Origin: JALZCH01 sp036387315
GTDB lineage: Bacteria > Acidobacteriota > Blastocatellia > Pyrinomonadales > Pyrinomonadaceae
Length of the DNA: 64,000 nucleotides
Assembly (NCBI GenBank): GCA_036387315.1
Contig: DASVTY010000006.1
Coordinates: 62,001-126,000, forward strand
Direction of reading: 5' to 3'
In this document: positions 24,468-32,781 of the stretch, piece after piece
How the letters are laid out: every line of letters starts with the position of its first letter
Position numbering within the stretch: position 1 is the first letter of the stretch
Position numbers and translations under genes: made by a program
Notes under the pieces: model-generated
What the model saw: the letters and a program-made list of their open reading frames with translations, nothing else
The model's database searches: none
What the model was told of the DNA's origin: nothing

Positions 24468-27293
24468 TTAAGCCGCCGTTTGATGAATGCTTGAATTTGC
24501 CAGAACCTGCCGCAAAAACTTTCCGGTATGAGAGAGTTCATTTTCGGCGATTTGTTCGGGCGTTCCGACGGCGACGATTTCGCCTCCGAATTTTCCGCCG
24601 TCAGGTCCCAAATCAATCACGTAATCCGCAGTTTTTATCACGTCCAAATTGTGTTCGATAACGAGCAGCGAGTTGCCCGCGTTAATCAAAGCGCGAAACG
24701 CCGTGAGCAGTTTGCTGATGTCGTCGAAATGCAAGCCGGTTGTGGGTTCGTCGAAAATGAAAAGCGTTTTTGCGCCGGTTTTCTTGGTTAAATGCGCGGC
24801 TAATTTGACGCGCTGCGCTTCACCGCCGGATAGAGTTGTAGCGGATTGTCCGAGCCGCAAATAGCCGAGTCCGACTTCATCCAAAACCTTTAATTTATTC
24901 GCCACGCGCGCAGTTTCTTTAAAGAACCAGAGAGCTTCGCGCACGGTCATATTTAAAACATCGTGAATATTTTTGCCTTTGTAGCGAATGTCCAGGATTT
25001 GCGATTTAAAACGCGTGCCGCGGCATTCTTCGCACATCAATTCAACGTCAGCGAGAAATTGCATCTCGACCGTAACAGTGCCGTCGCCCTGACAAACTTC
25101 GCAGCGCCCGCCGGGAACGTTGAACGAAAAATGTGAAGCGTCAAAACCTTTCGTTTGCGAGGCGTTTGTCGAGGCGAAAACTTCGCGAATCGCGTCGTAG
25201 GCTTTTAAATATGTGACCGGATTTGAACGGGGAGTTCTGCCAATCGGCGATTGGTCGGTTAAAATAATATCGTCAATGTGTTCGCCGCCGGATAATTCTT
25301 TAAAAAGCCCGACGTGACCCTGCCATTCGCCGCGCTGTTTTTTCAAGCCCGCATAAACGATGTCGTGAATCAGAGTTGATTTTCCCGAACCGGAAACGCC
25401 CGTCACGCAAACCATCATTTCGAGCGGAATTTCAACGTCAACGTCTTTCAAATTATGCTCGCGCGCGCCGCGAATGGTCAGTTTCCTGTCATTCGGTTCG
25501 CGCCGTTTTTTCGGCAATTTGATTTCGGCTTCGCCGCGCAGATATTTGGCGGTTAGAGAATTTCGATTTTGCAGCAGCGCCGCAAAATCGCCTTCAAAAA
25601 CGACGTTGCCGCCGAGTTCTCCGGCGTGAACGCCGATGTCCAGCAGATGATTTGCCGCCGTCATAATTTGCTCGTCGTGTTCGACGACGAGAATCGTATT
25701 GCCGATGTCGCGCAAATTGTGAAGAATCCGAATCAAGCGCGTGTTGTCGCGTGGATGCAGACCGATTGAAGGCTCGTCCAAAACGTAAAGCGCGCCGACG
25801 AGCGACGAGCCTAAATTCGTTGCAAGCTGAATCCGCTGCGCTTCGCCGCCCGATAAAGTCGAAGCCAGACGGTCGAGCGTCAAATAATCCAGCCCGACAT
25901 CGAGCATAAACCGCAGACGGCTTTTGATTTCGTACAAAAGACGGTCGGCGATTGCGGTTTGTTCGGGCGCGAGTTCCAATGAATCAAAAAATTCCGTCGC
26001 GTCGCGAATCGAAAGCGCAACCGTTTCAGGCAAATTCTTTCCGGCGATTTTTACGTCTCGCGCTTCTTGTCTCAAACGACTTCCGCCGCATTCGGGGCAA
26101 GCCGTATAACCGCGATAACGTGCCAGAAAAACGCGGATGTGCAATTTGTACTTCTTTGTTTCGAGAAATTTGAAAAATCCTTTGACGCCGCGCCATTTTC
26201 CTTTGCCGTCAATGATTGCTTTGCGCGTCGCTTCGGACAAATCCATAAAAGGCGTGTCCATCGAAACGTTTTCGGCGCGGCAATATTTCTTTAATTCATC
26301 CAAAGCCCATTCCGCCTGCGGTTTGGTAAACGGATCAATCGCGCCTTCTTTAATCGAAAGCATCGGATTCGGAACGACCAAATCCAGATCAAGCCCGGTC
26401 GTGTTGCCGAATCCCTGACAAACCGGACACGCGCCGAACGGCGAGTTAAAAACGAAAAGTCTCGGTTCGGGTTCGAGATACGGCGTGCCGTCGTACTCGC
26501 AGATGAATTTGGTCGAAAATTTTAATTTCTGCCCGTCGGTCGTTTCGATCAAAGCGTTGCCATCGCCGTTTTGAAATGCGATTTCGAGCGAATCAACCAA
26601 GCGCTGGCGAATATCGCCGCGCATTGCCAGACGGTCAACCAAAACAAAAGTATTTTCCAAATCTTCAAATTTATAATCGTCCGGCGTGCGGAGTTCAATC
26701 GTTTCGCCGTTGCGATAAAGACGCGAAAAGCCTTCGGTTAAAAGCTCGATCAAAACCGCCTGAATTTGCATATTGTCAGTTGTTTCCTGATTTTTAACCG
26801 GAAAAAGAACGTAAAATCGTGTTCCTTCCGTTAACGTTTCCGTAATTTCGTTAGCGGCTGATTCGGGCGAATCTTTTTTGACTTCGCGCCCGCAGACGTG
26901 GCAGAAAACCGTGCCGACGCGGGCGAAAAGCAGACGCAGATAATCGTAAATCTCGGTTTGCGTCGCAACAGTCGAGCGCGGATTTCGGGTTTGGTTTTTC
27001 TGGCGAATGGCAATTGCCGGAGCAATGCCGATGATTTCGTCAACATCCGGTTTGTCCATTCTTTCGAGAAATTGACGGGCATAAGCCGATAAAGATTCGA
27101 CATAACGGCGCTGACCTTCGGCATAAATCGTGTCAAACGCTAGTGAAGATTTTCCAGAACCGGAAACGCCCGTAACGACGGTCATTTGATTGAGGGGCAA
27201 TTTAAACGAAACGTTTTTCAGATTGTGCGTGCGCGCGCCGCGTACTTCGATAAAATCTCCGGCGTTGTTTGCGATGGCGGTTTCGGCTTTCAT
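24468..27293 (-). CDS. uvrA: Excinuclease ABC subunit A
   Basis: From ATG 27293, a 941-residue UvrA, the damage-sensing ABC ATPase of nucleotide excision repair. It shows GVSGSGKSSLAFDTIYAEGQ (first Walker A), YVESLSAYARQFL, the Zn modules CHVCGREV, CPVCQGFG and CPECGGSRL, the signature TLSGGEAQRIQLA, DEPSIGLHPRD, then the second half with GVSGSGKSTLIHDIVY, CEVCQGDGT, CEECRG, TLSGGEAQRVKLA and DEPTTGLHFDD. The longer ORF start at 27323 adds 10 residues without family support. Confidence 0.98.
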   Translation of the reverse strand: MKAETAIANNAGDFIEVRGARTHNLKNVSFKLPLNQMTVVTGVSGSGKSSLAFDTIYAEGQRRYVESLSAYARQFLERMDKPDVDEIIGIAPAIAIRQKNQTRNPRSTVATQTEIYDYLRLLFARVGTVFCHVCGREVKKDSPESAANEITETLTEGTRFYVLFPVKNQETTDNMQIQAVLIELLTEGFSRLYRNGETIELRTPDDYKFEDLENTFVLVDRLAMRGDIRQRLVDSLEIAFQNGDGNALIETTDGQKLKFSTKFICEYDGTPYLEPEPRLFVFNSPFGACPVCQGFGNTTGLDLDLVVPNPMLSIKEGAIDPFTKPQAEWALDELKKYCRAENVSMDTPFMDLSEATRKAIIDGKGKWRGVKGFFKFLETKKYKLHIRVFLARYRGYTACPECGGSRLRQEARDVKIAGKNLPETVALSIRDATEFFDSLELAPEQTAIADRLLYEIKSRLRFMLDVGLDYLTLDRLASTLSGGEAQRIQLATNLGSSLVGALYVLDEPSIGLHPRDNTRLIRILHNLRDIGNTILVVEHDEQIMTAANHLLDIGVHAGELGGNVVFEGDFAALLQNRNSLTAKYLRGEAEIKLPKKRREPNDRKLTIRGAREHNLKDVDVEIPLEMMVCVTGVSGSGKSTLIHDIVYAGLKKQRGEWQGHVGLFKELSGGEHIDDIILTDQSPIGRTPRSNPVTYLKAYDAIREVFASTNASQTKGFDASHFSFNVPGGRCEVCQGDGTVTVEMQFLADVELMCEECRGTRFKSQILDIRYKGKNIHDVLNMTVREALWFFKETARVANKLKVLDEVGLGYLRLGQSATTLSGGEAQRVKLAAHLTKKTGAKTLFIFDEPTTGLHFDDISKLLTAFRALINAGNSLLVIEHNLDVIKTADYVIDLGPDGGKFGGEIVAVGTPEQIAENELSHTGKFLRQVLANSSIHQTAA

Positions 27294-27429
27294 AGTCGTG
27301 AATCTGTCTCTAAAGCGAAACAATTATTATAACTTTTTCCGCCCGAAACTGTGAAGCGCGCCTCAAGCAACCTTTAATCGGAGCAACCGCACTTAGCAGC
27401 CAAATCTTCTCGCGCCGCAGGAGGCAAAA

Positions 27430-28872
27430 ATGAAAAAACAAAAGGATTTGCTCGACCGCGTATCGGTTGAAAAACCTTGCACAATGGATTGGGATAAGAT
27501 GTTCGGAAACGAAGAAGTGCGTTTTTGCGAGCATTGCGCCAAATCGGTTCATAATCTTTCGATGATGACGCGCAAAGACGCCGAAAGATTGGTTAAAAAA
27601 TCGAACGGAAATCTTTGCATTCGTTATTACACGGACAAAAATAAAAAGATTGCTTTACGAGACGCGCCGGTTCAAATCACACGATTGGGACGGCGCGTTT
27701 CGCAATTTGCGGCTTCGGTTTTCACCGCCGCGTTGTCGGTTTCGGCTGTCGCGGCGCAAGGCTCGGCTCGAATCGCGCCCGAAACTCCGACCGAAACCGC
27801 TCAGAAGATGCAAACCGACAAAGTCAAAACTTCCAAAAGCGGCGCTTCGTCAATCAAAGGCACAGTTTTCGATCCAAACGAAGCGGTTGTTCCAGGCGCT
27901 GCGGTGGATTTGCTCGATTCGGCGGAGAACGTCATTTACCAAACCGAAACGAATGAGGAAGGCGTTTACGAAATAAATTATGTTCAAGCTGGAAATTACC
28001 GCTTGCGCGTTCAAAGTCCGGGTTTTCAAATTCATTTTACCGAGATAAATCTGCAAGAAGCCGACGACCGAACAATGGATGCGACGCTTGATGTCACCGG
28101 CGCAGTTGCGGGCGGCATGATGATAGGCGAATCGCAGATCAGCAAATGGGTGCGGCACACGGACAAACGAAACAACGTTGAATCTGCCGAAGACGGTGAA
28201 AAATTAACAGAGTTTTTTAACGCAGTCGAATCGGATGAATTGGCTGATGTCAAACAAATGCTGCGCGGAGGTTTTCCAATCAATACGAAAAACAGTCTCG
28301 GCGAAACGGCTTTGATGCGCGTTGAGGGTGCCGAGACGGCGAAATATCTGCTCCGACGGAAAGCCGATGTTAACGCCGCTAATTCTTACAACGAAACGGC
28401 TTTAATGCTCAAAGCCACCGACGAGGAGATCGTCAAAGTTCTGCTCGACGCCAAAGCCGACGTAAACGCAACGAGCAGTTTTGGCGACACGGCTTTGATG
28501 TATGCGATGCAGGGCGATGAAGCCGAGCCGGTTGAACTTCTGCTCAAAGCGGGCGCGGATGTGAATGCGAGTGACATTGACGGGCGAACCGCGCTAATGT
28601 TCGGCGTTTACGCCGGAGAAATCGAAATTATCAAACTGCTTGTCGAATCGAACGCCAATGTTAATGCGCGTGACGCGAAAGGCAAAACCGTTTTGATGTA
28701 CGCGGTGGAAGGCTATCCCGGCGACGAAGCGGAAAATATCAAATATTTAATCGAAAACGGCGCGGACGTTAACGCCCGCGACTCAGAAGGAAAATCAATT
28801 TTGAAGCTCGCGCTCGAAGAGGAAAACGAAGAAACGATCAAGCTTTTAAAATCTTACGGCGCGATTGAGTAA
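27430..28872 (+). CDS. Cys-module / CnaB-like / ankyrin-repeat fusion protein
   Basis: A 480-residue protein with three parts. Residues 1-62 form a Cys-rich module (EKPCTMDWDKMFGNEEVRFC then EHCAKSVHNLSMMTRKDAE), probably metal-binding. A hydrophobic stretch (about 91-112, SQFAASVFTAALSVSAVAAQ) follows and could be a membrane anchor. Residues 140-215 are a carboxypeptidase-regulatory/CnaB-like beta sandwich (SIKGTVFDPNEAVVPGAAVD). Residues 255-480 hold about seven ankyrin repeats, for example GETALMRVEGAETAKYLLRR, KADVNATSSFGDTALMYA and GADVNARDSEGKSILKLA. The start follows GCAGGAGGCAAAA. It probably mediates protein contacts across the inner membrane; the role is unknown. Confidence 0.85.
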   Translation: MKKQKDLLDRVSVEKPCTMDWDKMFGNEEVRFCEHCAKSVHNLSMMTRKDAERLVKKSNGNLCIRYYTDKNKKIALRDAPVQITRLGRRVSQFAASVFTAALSVSAVAAQGSARIAPETPTETAQKMQTDKVKTSKSGASSIKGTVFDPNEAVVPGAAVDLLDSAENVIYQTETNEEGVYEINYVQAGNYRLRVQSPGFQIHFTEINLQEADDRTMDATLDVTGAVAGGMMIGESQISKWVRHTDKRNNVESAEDGEKLTEFFNAVESDELADVKQMLRGGFPINTKNSLGETALMRVEGAETAKYLLRRKADVNAANSYNETALMLKATDEEIVKVLLDAKADVNATSSFGDTALMYAMQGDEAEPVELLLKAGADVNASDIDGRTALMFGVYAGEIEIIKLLVESNANVNARDAKGKTVLMYAVEGYPGDEAENIKYLIENGADVNARDSEGKSILKLALEEENEETIKLLKSYGAIE

Positions 28873-28925
28873 ATCTTTTCCGTCGTTTCTGAGCGGCGGA
28901 AATAATCAATTTTGAAAGGAGAAAA

Positions 28926-29378
28926 ATGATGTTTTTGAAAAAACTGAGCGGTTTGCTTTTCCTGATATTTGCATTTGTCTTGTACGTTCCGGCTCAGCAA
29001 TCGAGCGTCGAGTACGGACAGCCGGGCGAATTGCGCGGCGTAACCAAAATTTTTGTTGACAGCGGTTTCGACGCCGAACGACGCGAGCAGATTGCGAAAG
29101 AAATACGAAAACGGCTGCCGAATCTGGAAATCGTTGCGCGCCCGGAAGAATCGGATTTTCACCTGCGTTTTTTGGCAAACAACGAAGCGGATGAAATAAC
29201 CGGAACAATTGTTAAAATCGTCGGCGAAAACCGCGTGCGCGTTTTGTTTAGCTTCAAAGAAACACCGCAAATTTTTGCCTCCGATTCAATCGTCGGTTTT
29301 GGGATGCGATATGCAAAACCGAATATTTTTGCGGCTCAGTTCGTCAAACTGTATAAAAAGGCAAACAGCGAAAGCTAA
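28926..29378 (+). CDS. Hypothetical secreted protein
   Basis: A 150-residue protein with a signal peptide (KKLSGLLFLIFAFVLYVPAQ). The mature part is a small alpha/beta domain: LRGVTKIFVDSGFDAERREQ, IAKEIRKRLPNLEIVARPEE, then a strand ESDFHLRFLANNE. This resembles the domain of proteins that estimate 'ETF-like' or DUF4410-type repeats but no firm match can be made. Its start follows AAAGGAGAAAA. It lies 53 bases after the ankyrin gene and may share its transcript. A strong terminator follows. Confidence 0.65.
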   Translation: MMFLKKLSGLLFLIFAFVLYVPAQQSSVEYGQPGELRGVTKIFVDSGFDAERREQIAKEIRKRLPNLEIVARPEESDFHLRFLANNEADEITGTIVKIVGENRVRVLFSFKETPQIFASDSIVGFGMRYAKPNIFAAQFVKLYKKANSES

Positions 29379-29405
29379 TTTGACACTTGCCGTTCGCGCA
29401 TTGAA

Positions 29406-29448
29406 ATAAAACGGCTGACGGTTAAATATTATTCGTCAGCCGTTTTAT
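29406..29448 (+). terminator. Hairpin terminator
   Basis: Perfect 15-bp stem: 29406-29420 with 29434-29448 (core ACGGCTGACG), 13-base loop, A-rich before and TTTTAT within the right arm, so probably bidirectional. It lies 27 bases after the preceding stop. Confidence 0.8.
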
Positions 29449-29483
29449 CAACGATTCAATTTAAGTAACGGAAAAAAATAACT

Positions 29484-29588
29484 GGGAGCGCGGATGTTCA
29501 CATCCGCAGGTTTGCGCCAGCAAACGAAATTTATGCGCTAAATTCTCGCCGCTCGCGCGGCGAAGCGGATGTGGACATCCGCGCTCCC
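29484..29588. repeat. 105-bp inverted-repeat element
   Basis: Arms 29484-29507 and 29565-29588 match at 23 of 24 bases (GGGAGCGCGGATGT-type). Each arm also holds its own small palindrome GCGGATGT..ACATCCGC, and the centre has CGCCGCTCGCGCGGCG. No coding capacity. It fills the gap before the DUF1223 gene. It looks like a miniature palindromic element unrelated in sequence to the T6SS-locus family. Confidence 0.7.
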
Positions 29589-29639
29589 GGCTTAATCATC
29601 TTTTAGAAATTATTTATTCAGGTTACATAAAATGAAAAT

Positions 29640-30470
29640 ATGCGCGTGCCGATGATATTTATTTCGCTTCTCGCCGCCGTTTTAACCGGCAGCTCTTGTC
29701 ACACTTCAAATTCGGAATTGCTCGAAACGCCGCGAATTCAAGCGTCGGCAAACCACGACAAATCGAAAACAAACTCAAAACGCACGCCCGTTATCGTTGA
29801 GCTGTTTACTTCCGAGGGCTGTTCGAGTTGTCCGCCCGCAGATAAAATTCTGGCGATTTTAAATCGCAATCATTCGGTCGAAAACGTCGAAGTCATCGCT
29901 TTGAGCCAGCACGTTGATTACTGGAATCGGCTAGGCTGGAAAGACCCGTTTTCATCCGCGCAATACAGCAACCGGCAAAGCGCATATTCACAGTTTTTCG
30001 GAAAAGGCGACAATGTTTACACGCCGCAAATGGTCGTTGACGGCACGCGCGAATTTGAAGGCGGCAATGCCGGAAAAGCTTTGCAGGCAATCGGCGAGGC
30101 GGGAAAAGATGCGAAAGGCGACGTCGCGGTTGAAATCGAAAAGCTCGAAAACAACACTGCGCAGCTTAAAATTAAAATCGAAAATCTGCCCAGAATGTCC
30201 AAAAACGATTCAGCAATCATCTTGCTTGCCATGACGGAAGACAATCTATCTTCGCGCGTTACACACGGAGAAAATTCGGGCAGCGAATTGCCGCACGTCG
30301 CGGTCGTTCGCTGGATGCAAAACGTCGGCGGCATCACGCAGGAAGGCAAGACGTTTTCGCAAATAGTCGTTCTGGATAAAACGTGGAAACAGGAAAATTT
30401 AAATGCCGTCGTTTTCGTGCAGGAAACCCTCAGCCGTAAAATTCTCGGCGCAGCAAAAATCAAACTTTAA
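29640..30470 (+). CDS. DUF1223 thioredoxin-like secreted (lipo)protein
   Basis: A 276-residue protein of the DUF1223 family. After an N-terminal hydrophobic stretch with a possible lipobox ending at the Cys of TGSSC comes VIVELFTSEGCSSCPPADKI, a thioredoxin-fold start with a CSSC redox motif. HVDYWNRLGWKDPFSSAQYS and the YTPQMVVDGTREFEG cis-Pro-containing strand are hallmark blocks of the family. A C-terminal beta domain (about 165-276) follows. It is likely anchored or free in the periplasm; the redox role is inferred from the motif. The gene stands alone between two repeat/terminator elements. Confidence 0.88.
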   Translation: MRVPMIFISLLAAVLTGSSCHTSNSELLETPRIQASANHDKSKTNSKRTPVIVELFTSEGCSSCPPADKILAILNRNHSVENVEVIALSQHVDYWNRLGWKDPFSSAQYSNRQSAYSQFFGKGDNVYTPQMVVDGTREFEGGNAGKALQAIGEAGKDAKGDVAVEIEKLENNTAQLKIKIENLPRMSKNDSAIILLAMTEDNLSSRVTHGENSGSELPHVAVVRWMQNVGGITQEGKTFSQIVVLDKTWKQENLNAVVFVQETLSRKILGAAKIKL

Positions 30471-30583
30471 ATTCAGTATTTACCGATAATCAGCGATTTA
30501 ACATTCTGCTTTAAAGACTTCTCTTTGAGATAAAATCGCCAAAATTTAGCTTTTCGCTCGTTTTGCAATAGAATGTGCGAGCA

Positions 30584-31816
30584 ATGGCGTGCGAGCTTTT
30601 ACTTACATTTGCGGATGAAAACGGTTATACACAGCGTGTCGCCGTTAGCGGCGAGCGTTTTTCTATCGGTCGCGGCTCGGAAAACGATTTACAAATTTCA
30701 AATCACTCGCTTTCGCGTCGGCACGTCGAGATTCAACGTTTTGCCGACGTTTTCATTTTGACCGACGCCAATTCGAGCAACGGCACGACAATCAACGGCG
30801 AAACAGTTTCGGAGCCGGTTTCGCTAAAAAACGGTGACTTGTTGACGCTCGGCGGCGCGGTCGAAATCGAGATTGAGATAATCGGAAACGAAGCTGAAAA
30901 CGCGCAAGCCGGAGATGGTTTTAAACCGGAAAACGGGAGTTTTTCTTCCGCTCGATTCGATGAACCGGCGCCCATTTGGAAAAACGTATTTTTAATCGCG
31001 CCCGTTGCCGGATGCGTTGTTTTGCTTGTTGTTGGAACGTTGTTATTTGCTATCGGCGGCGCAGGCAAAACCGAATCGAACGACCGGCAGCAGGATTTTC
31101 CGATCAACAACCGGCGCGAAATTTCAAACGAAAACGCCGAAGAAGAACCGGAAGAAACTCCGACTCCGCGCCGCAATTCAAATGAAAACTCGATTGTTTC
31201 AAATTCTTCCGAGCCGGAGGAAAAACCTTCGCCCGCAAATCAAACGAGCGAACCGGACAAAACGGAAAAATACGCTTTGCAGTTTCTGCGCCGGATCAGT
31301 TCGGATACGCAAGCGGTTTTGACCGCGAAACAGCTCGAACTCGTCAACGCGAAAATCAAGAAATATAAATCTTCTGCTGCGCTGGAAAATCTGCGAGCGG
31401 CGCGCCGAAATTCTGCTTCGATTAAAACAACAGCGGAAAAAGAAAATTTAAATCCCGATTTTTTAACCGTCGCGGCTCTGGCGAAATTGAATGAAACACG
31501 GGGCGATGCGGCGCAAGCTGCGGCGGCAATGTCGGAAGATTTAGGAAAATTGAGCCGCGTTTTGGGTACCGAGTTGGCAAATGATTGTTTAATTGTCGTC
31601 GCTGCATTAGAAGAAGGCGGCTCGACTTTGGCGATGCGCGACAAGCTGCAAAATTTAACGGCGAAAACGCCGAACGTCAGCCCTGCAATTGTCAGAACCG
31701 TCTGGTTTCTAAAAGAAAACGGAAAGTTGAGCGATTCGGCTTTCGATTTCGTTTTGCGTTTTTTGGCAATCGGAACAATTTGGGAAAATCCACGCGAATT
31801 TGGCTTAAATGCCTGA
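30584..31816 (+). CDS. FHA-domain membrane protein near T6SS
   Basis: From ATG 30584 it has 410 residues. The N-terminal forkhead-associated domain (about 1-95) shows the phosphothreonine-binding pattern RFSIGRGSENDL, SLSRRHVEIQ and NSSNGTTING. A single membrane segment lies at about 125-150 (FLIAPVAGCVVLLVVGTLLF), then a Pro/Glu/Asn-rich linker and a helical C-terminal domain. FHA proteins often regulate T6SS assembly through Thr phosphorylation; here the gene lies directly upstream of the T6SS genes in the same direction, but no kinase or phosphatase gene is nearby. GTG 30575 is an alternative start. Confidence 0.85.
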   Translation: MACELLLTFADENGYTQRVAVSGERFSIGRGSENDLQISNHSLSRRHVEIQRFADVFILTDANSSNGTTINGETVSEPVSLKNGDLLTLGGAVEIEIEIIGNEAENAQAGDGFKPENGSFSSARFDEPAPIWKNVFLIAPVAGCVVLLVVGTLLFAIGGAGKTESNDRQQDFPINNRREISNENAEEEPEETPTPRRNSNENSIVSNSSEPEEKPSPANQTSEPDKTEKYALQFLRRISSDTQAVLTAKQLELVNAKIKKYKSSAALENLRAARRNSASIKTTAEKENLNPDFLTVAALAKLNETRGDAAQAAAAMSEDLGKLSRVLGTELANDCLIVVAALEEGGSTLAMRDKLQNLTAKTPNVSPAIVRTVWFLKENGKLSDSAFDFVLRFLAIGTIWENPREFGLNA

Positions 31817-31835
31817 GCGTTGAAATAAAGATTAA

Positions 31836-31938
31836 ACCGCAGAGACGCAGAGACGCAGAGAAATCAAATGAGAGAACAAAGAACAATCTTTTAACACTTT
31901 CTCTTTCATAAAACTCTGCGTCTCTGCGTCTCGGCGGT
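31836..31938. mobile_element. Short TIR element 1 (deletion derivative of GxxExxY element)
   Basis: Inverted ends 31836-31860 and 31914-31938 match at 24 of 25 bases (ACCGCAGAGACGCAGAGACG then CAGAG). Inside, ATGAGAGAA at 31868 matches the start codon region of the GxxExxY gene in element 4, and the last internal bases before the right arm also resemble element 4, so this copy seems to be a full element that lost its middle. The right end GGTGA followed by A's lies at ribosome-binding distance before the ykgJ-like ATG. Confidence 0.85.
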
Positions 31939-31947
31939 GAAAAAAAT

Positions 31948-32685
31948 ATGGAAAACGAAGAATGGATTTCGGGAAAAGTGACGTTGAAAATGTTCGGCGA
32001 GCCGGTCGAGATGCAAATGACCGTTCCGGCGAAGCCTGTGAAAATGAGCCGAATGCTGCCGATTTTTCAAGCGATGACCAGTTCGTTTGCCGGAGTCGGC
32101 GAAGCCGCCGCCATTTCGCGCGGCGAAGAAATTTCCTGCACAAAAGGCTGCGGCGCATGTTGTCGGCAAGCCGTTCCGCTGATGGAAATCGAGGTTTATC
32201 AAATCCGCGATCTAGTCGAAAATATGCCCGAACCGCGCCGTTCGGAAATCAAACGACGTTTTGCGGAAGCCTTTTCTCATTTTGTCGAAAACGGCTGGTT
32301 CGAGAAGATGTCGCATTTTAACGAAATGTCGCCGCCGGACGGTTTAAAAACCGTGATGGAATATTTTTACGAAGGTGTTCCGTGTCCGTTTTTGGAAGAT
32401 GAATCGTGTTCGATTCATCTGGAACGCCCGCTGATTTGCCGCGAATATCTCGTCACATCGCCCGCCGAATATTGCGCCAACCCGACGGCGGAGACAATCG
32501 AGAGAGCCGAATTGCCGATTAAAATTTCGCCCGTTATTCGCCAATTTAATCGTTTCGGGCGTTTCGTGCCGCTGATAGCGGCGCTCGAATTTGCCGAGCA
32601 GTTTCCCGAAGATGAGATTGAGAAAAACGGGATGGAGTGGATGCAGGAATTTTTTGCGCGGCTGGTTGAACGGAAAAAAGTCTGA
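31948..32685 (+). CDS. YkgJ-family Cys-cluster protein
   Basis: A 245-residue protein with the CxxCxxCC-type cluster of the YkgJ/UPF0153 family: CTKGCGACCRQAVPL at about 64-78, CPFLEDESCSIHLERPLICR at about 145-165 and a further Cys in PAEYCANP. The eight or so cysteines should bind Zn or an Fe-S cluster; the biological role is unknown. The first 60 residues are a variable extension. Translation probably starts from an SD-like GGTGA contributed by the right end of TIR element 1, which ends 9 bases before the ATG. It lies between fha and tssK. Confidence 0.88.
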   Translation: MENEEWISGKVTLKMFGEPVEMQMTVPAKPVKMSRMLPIFQAMTSSFAGVGEAAAISRGEEISCTKGCGACCRQAVPLMEIEVYQIRDLVENMPEPRRSEIKRRFAEAFSHFVENGWFEKMSHFNEMSPPDGLKTVMEYFYEGVPCPFLEDESCSIHLERPLICREYLVTSPAEYCANPTAETIERAELPIKISPVIRQFNRFGRFVPLIAALEFAEQFPEDEIEKNGMEWMQEFFARLVERKKV

Positions 32686-32709
32686 AACGGTGAGTCAATG
32701 TTCCGTTTG

Positions 32710-32738
32710 TTGACAAAAACATTGTTAGCGCACAAAAT
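32710..32738 (+). promoter_or_regulatory. Candidate promoter for tssK and following T6SS genes
   Basis: A perfect TTGACA (32710-32715), 17-base spacer and CAAAAT (32733-32738) lie 44 bases before the tssK ATG. It is the only gap of this size between ykgJ and the structural genes. Confidence 0.45.
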
Positions 32739-32781
32739 CTTTGTGCTTCACCGGCAAAATTTAGCCGCTTTTTATTAACCA

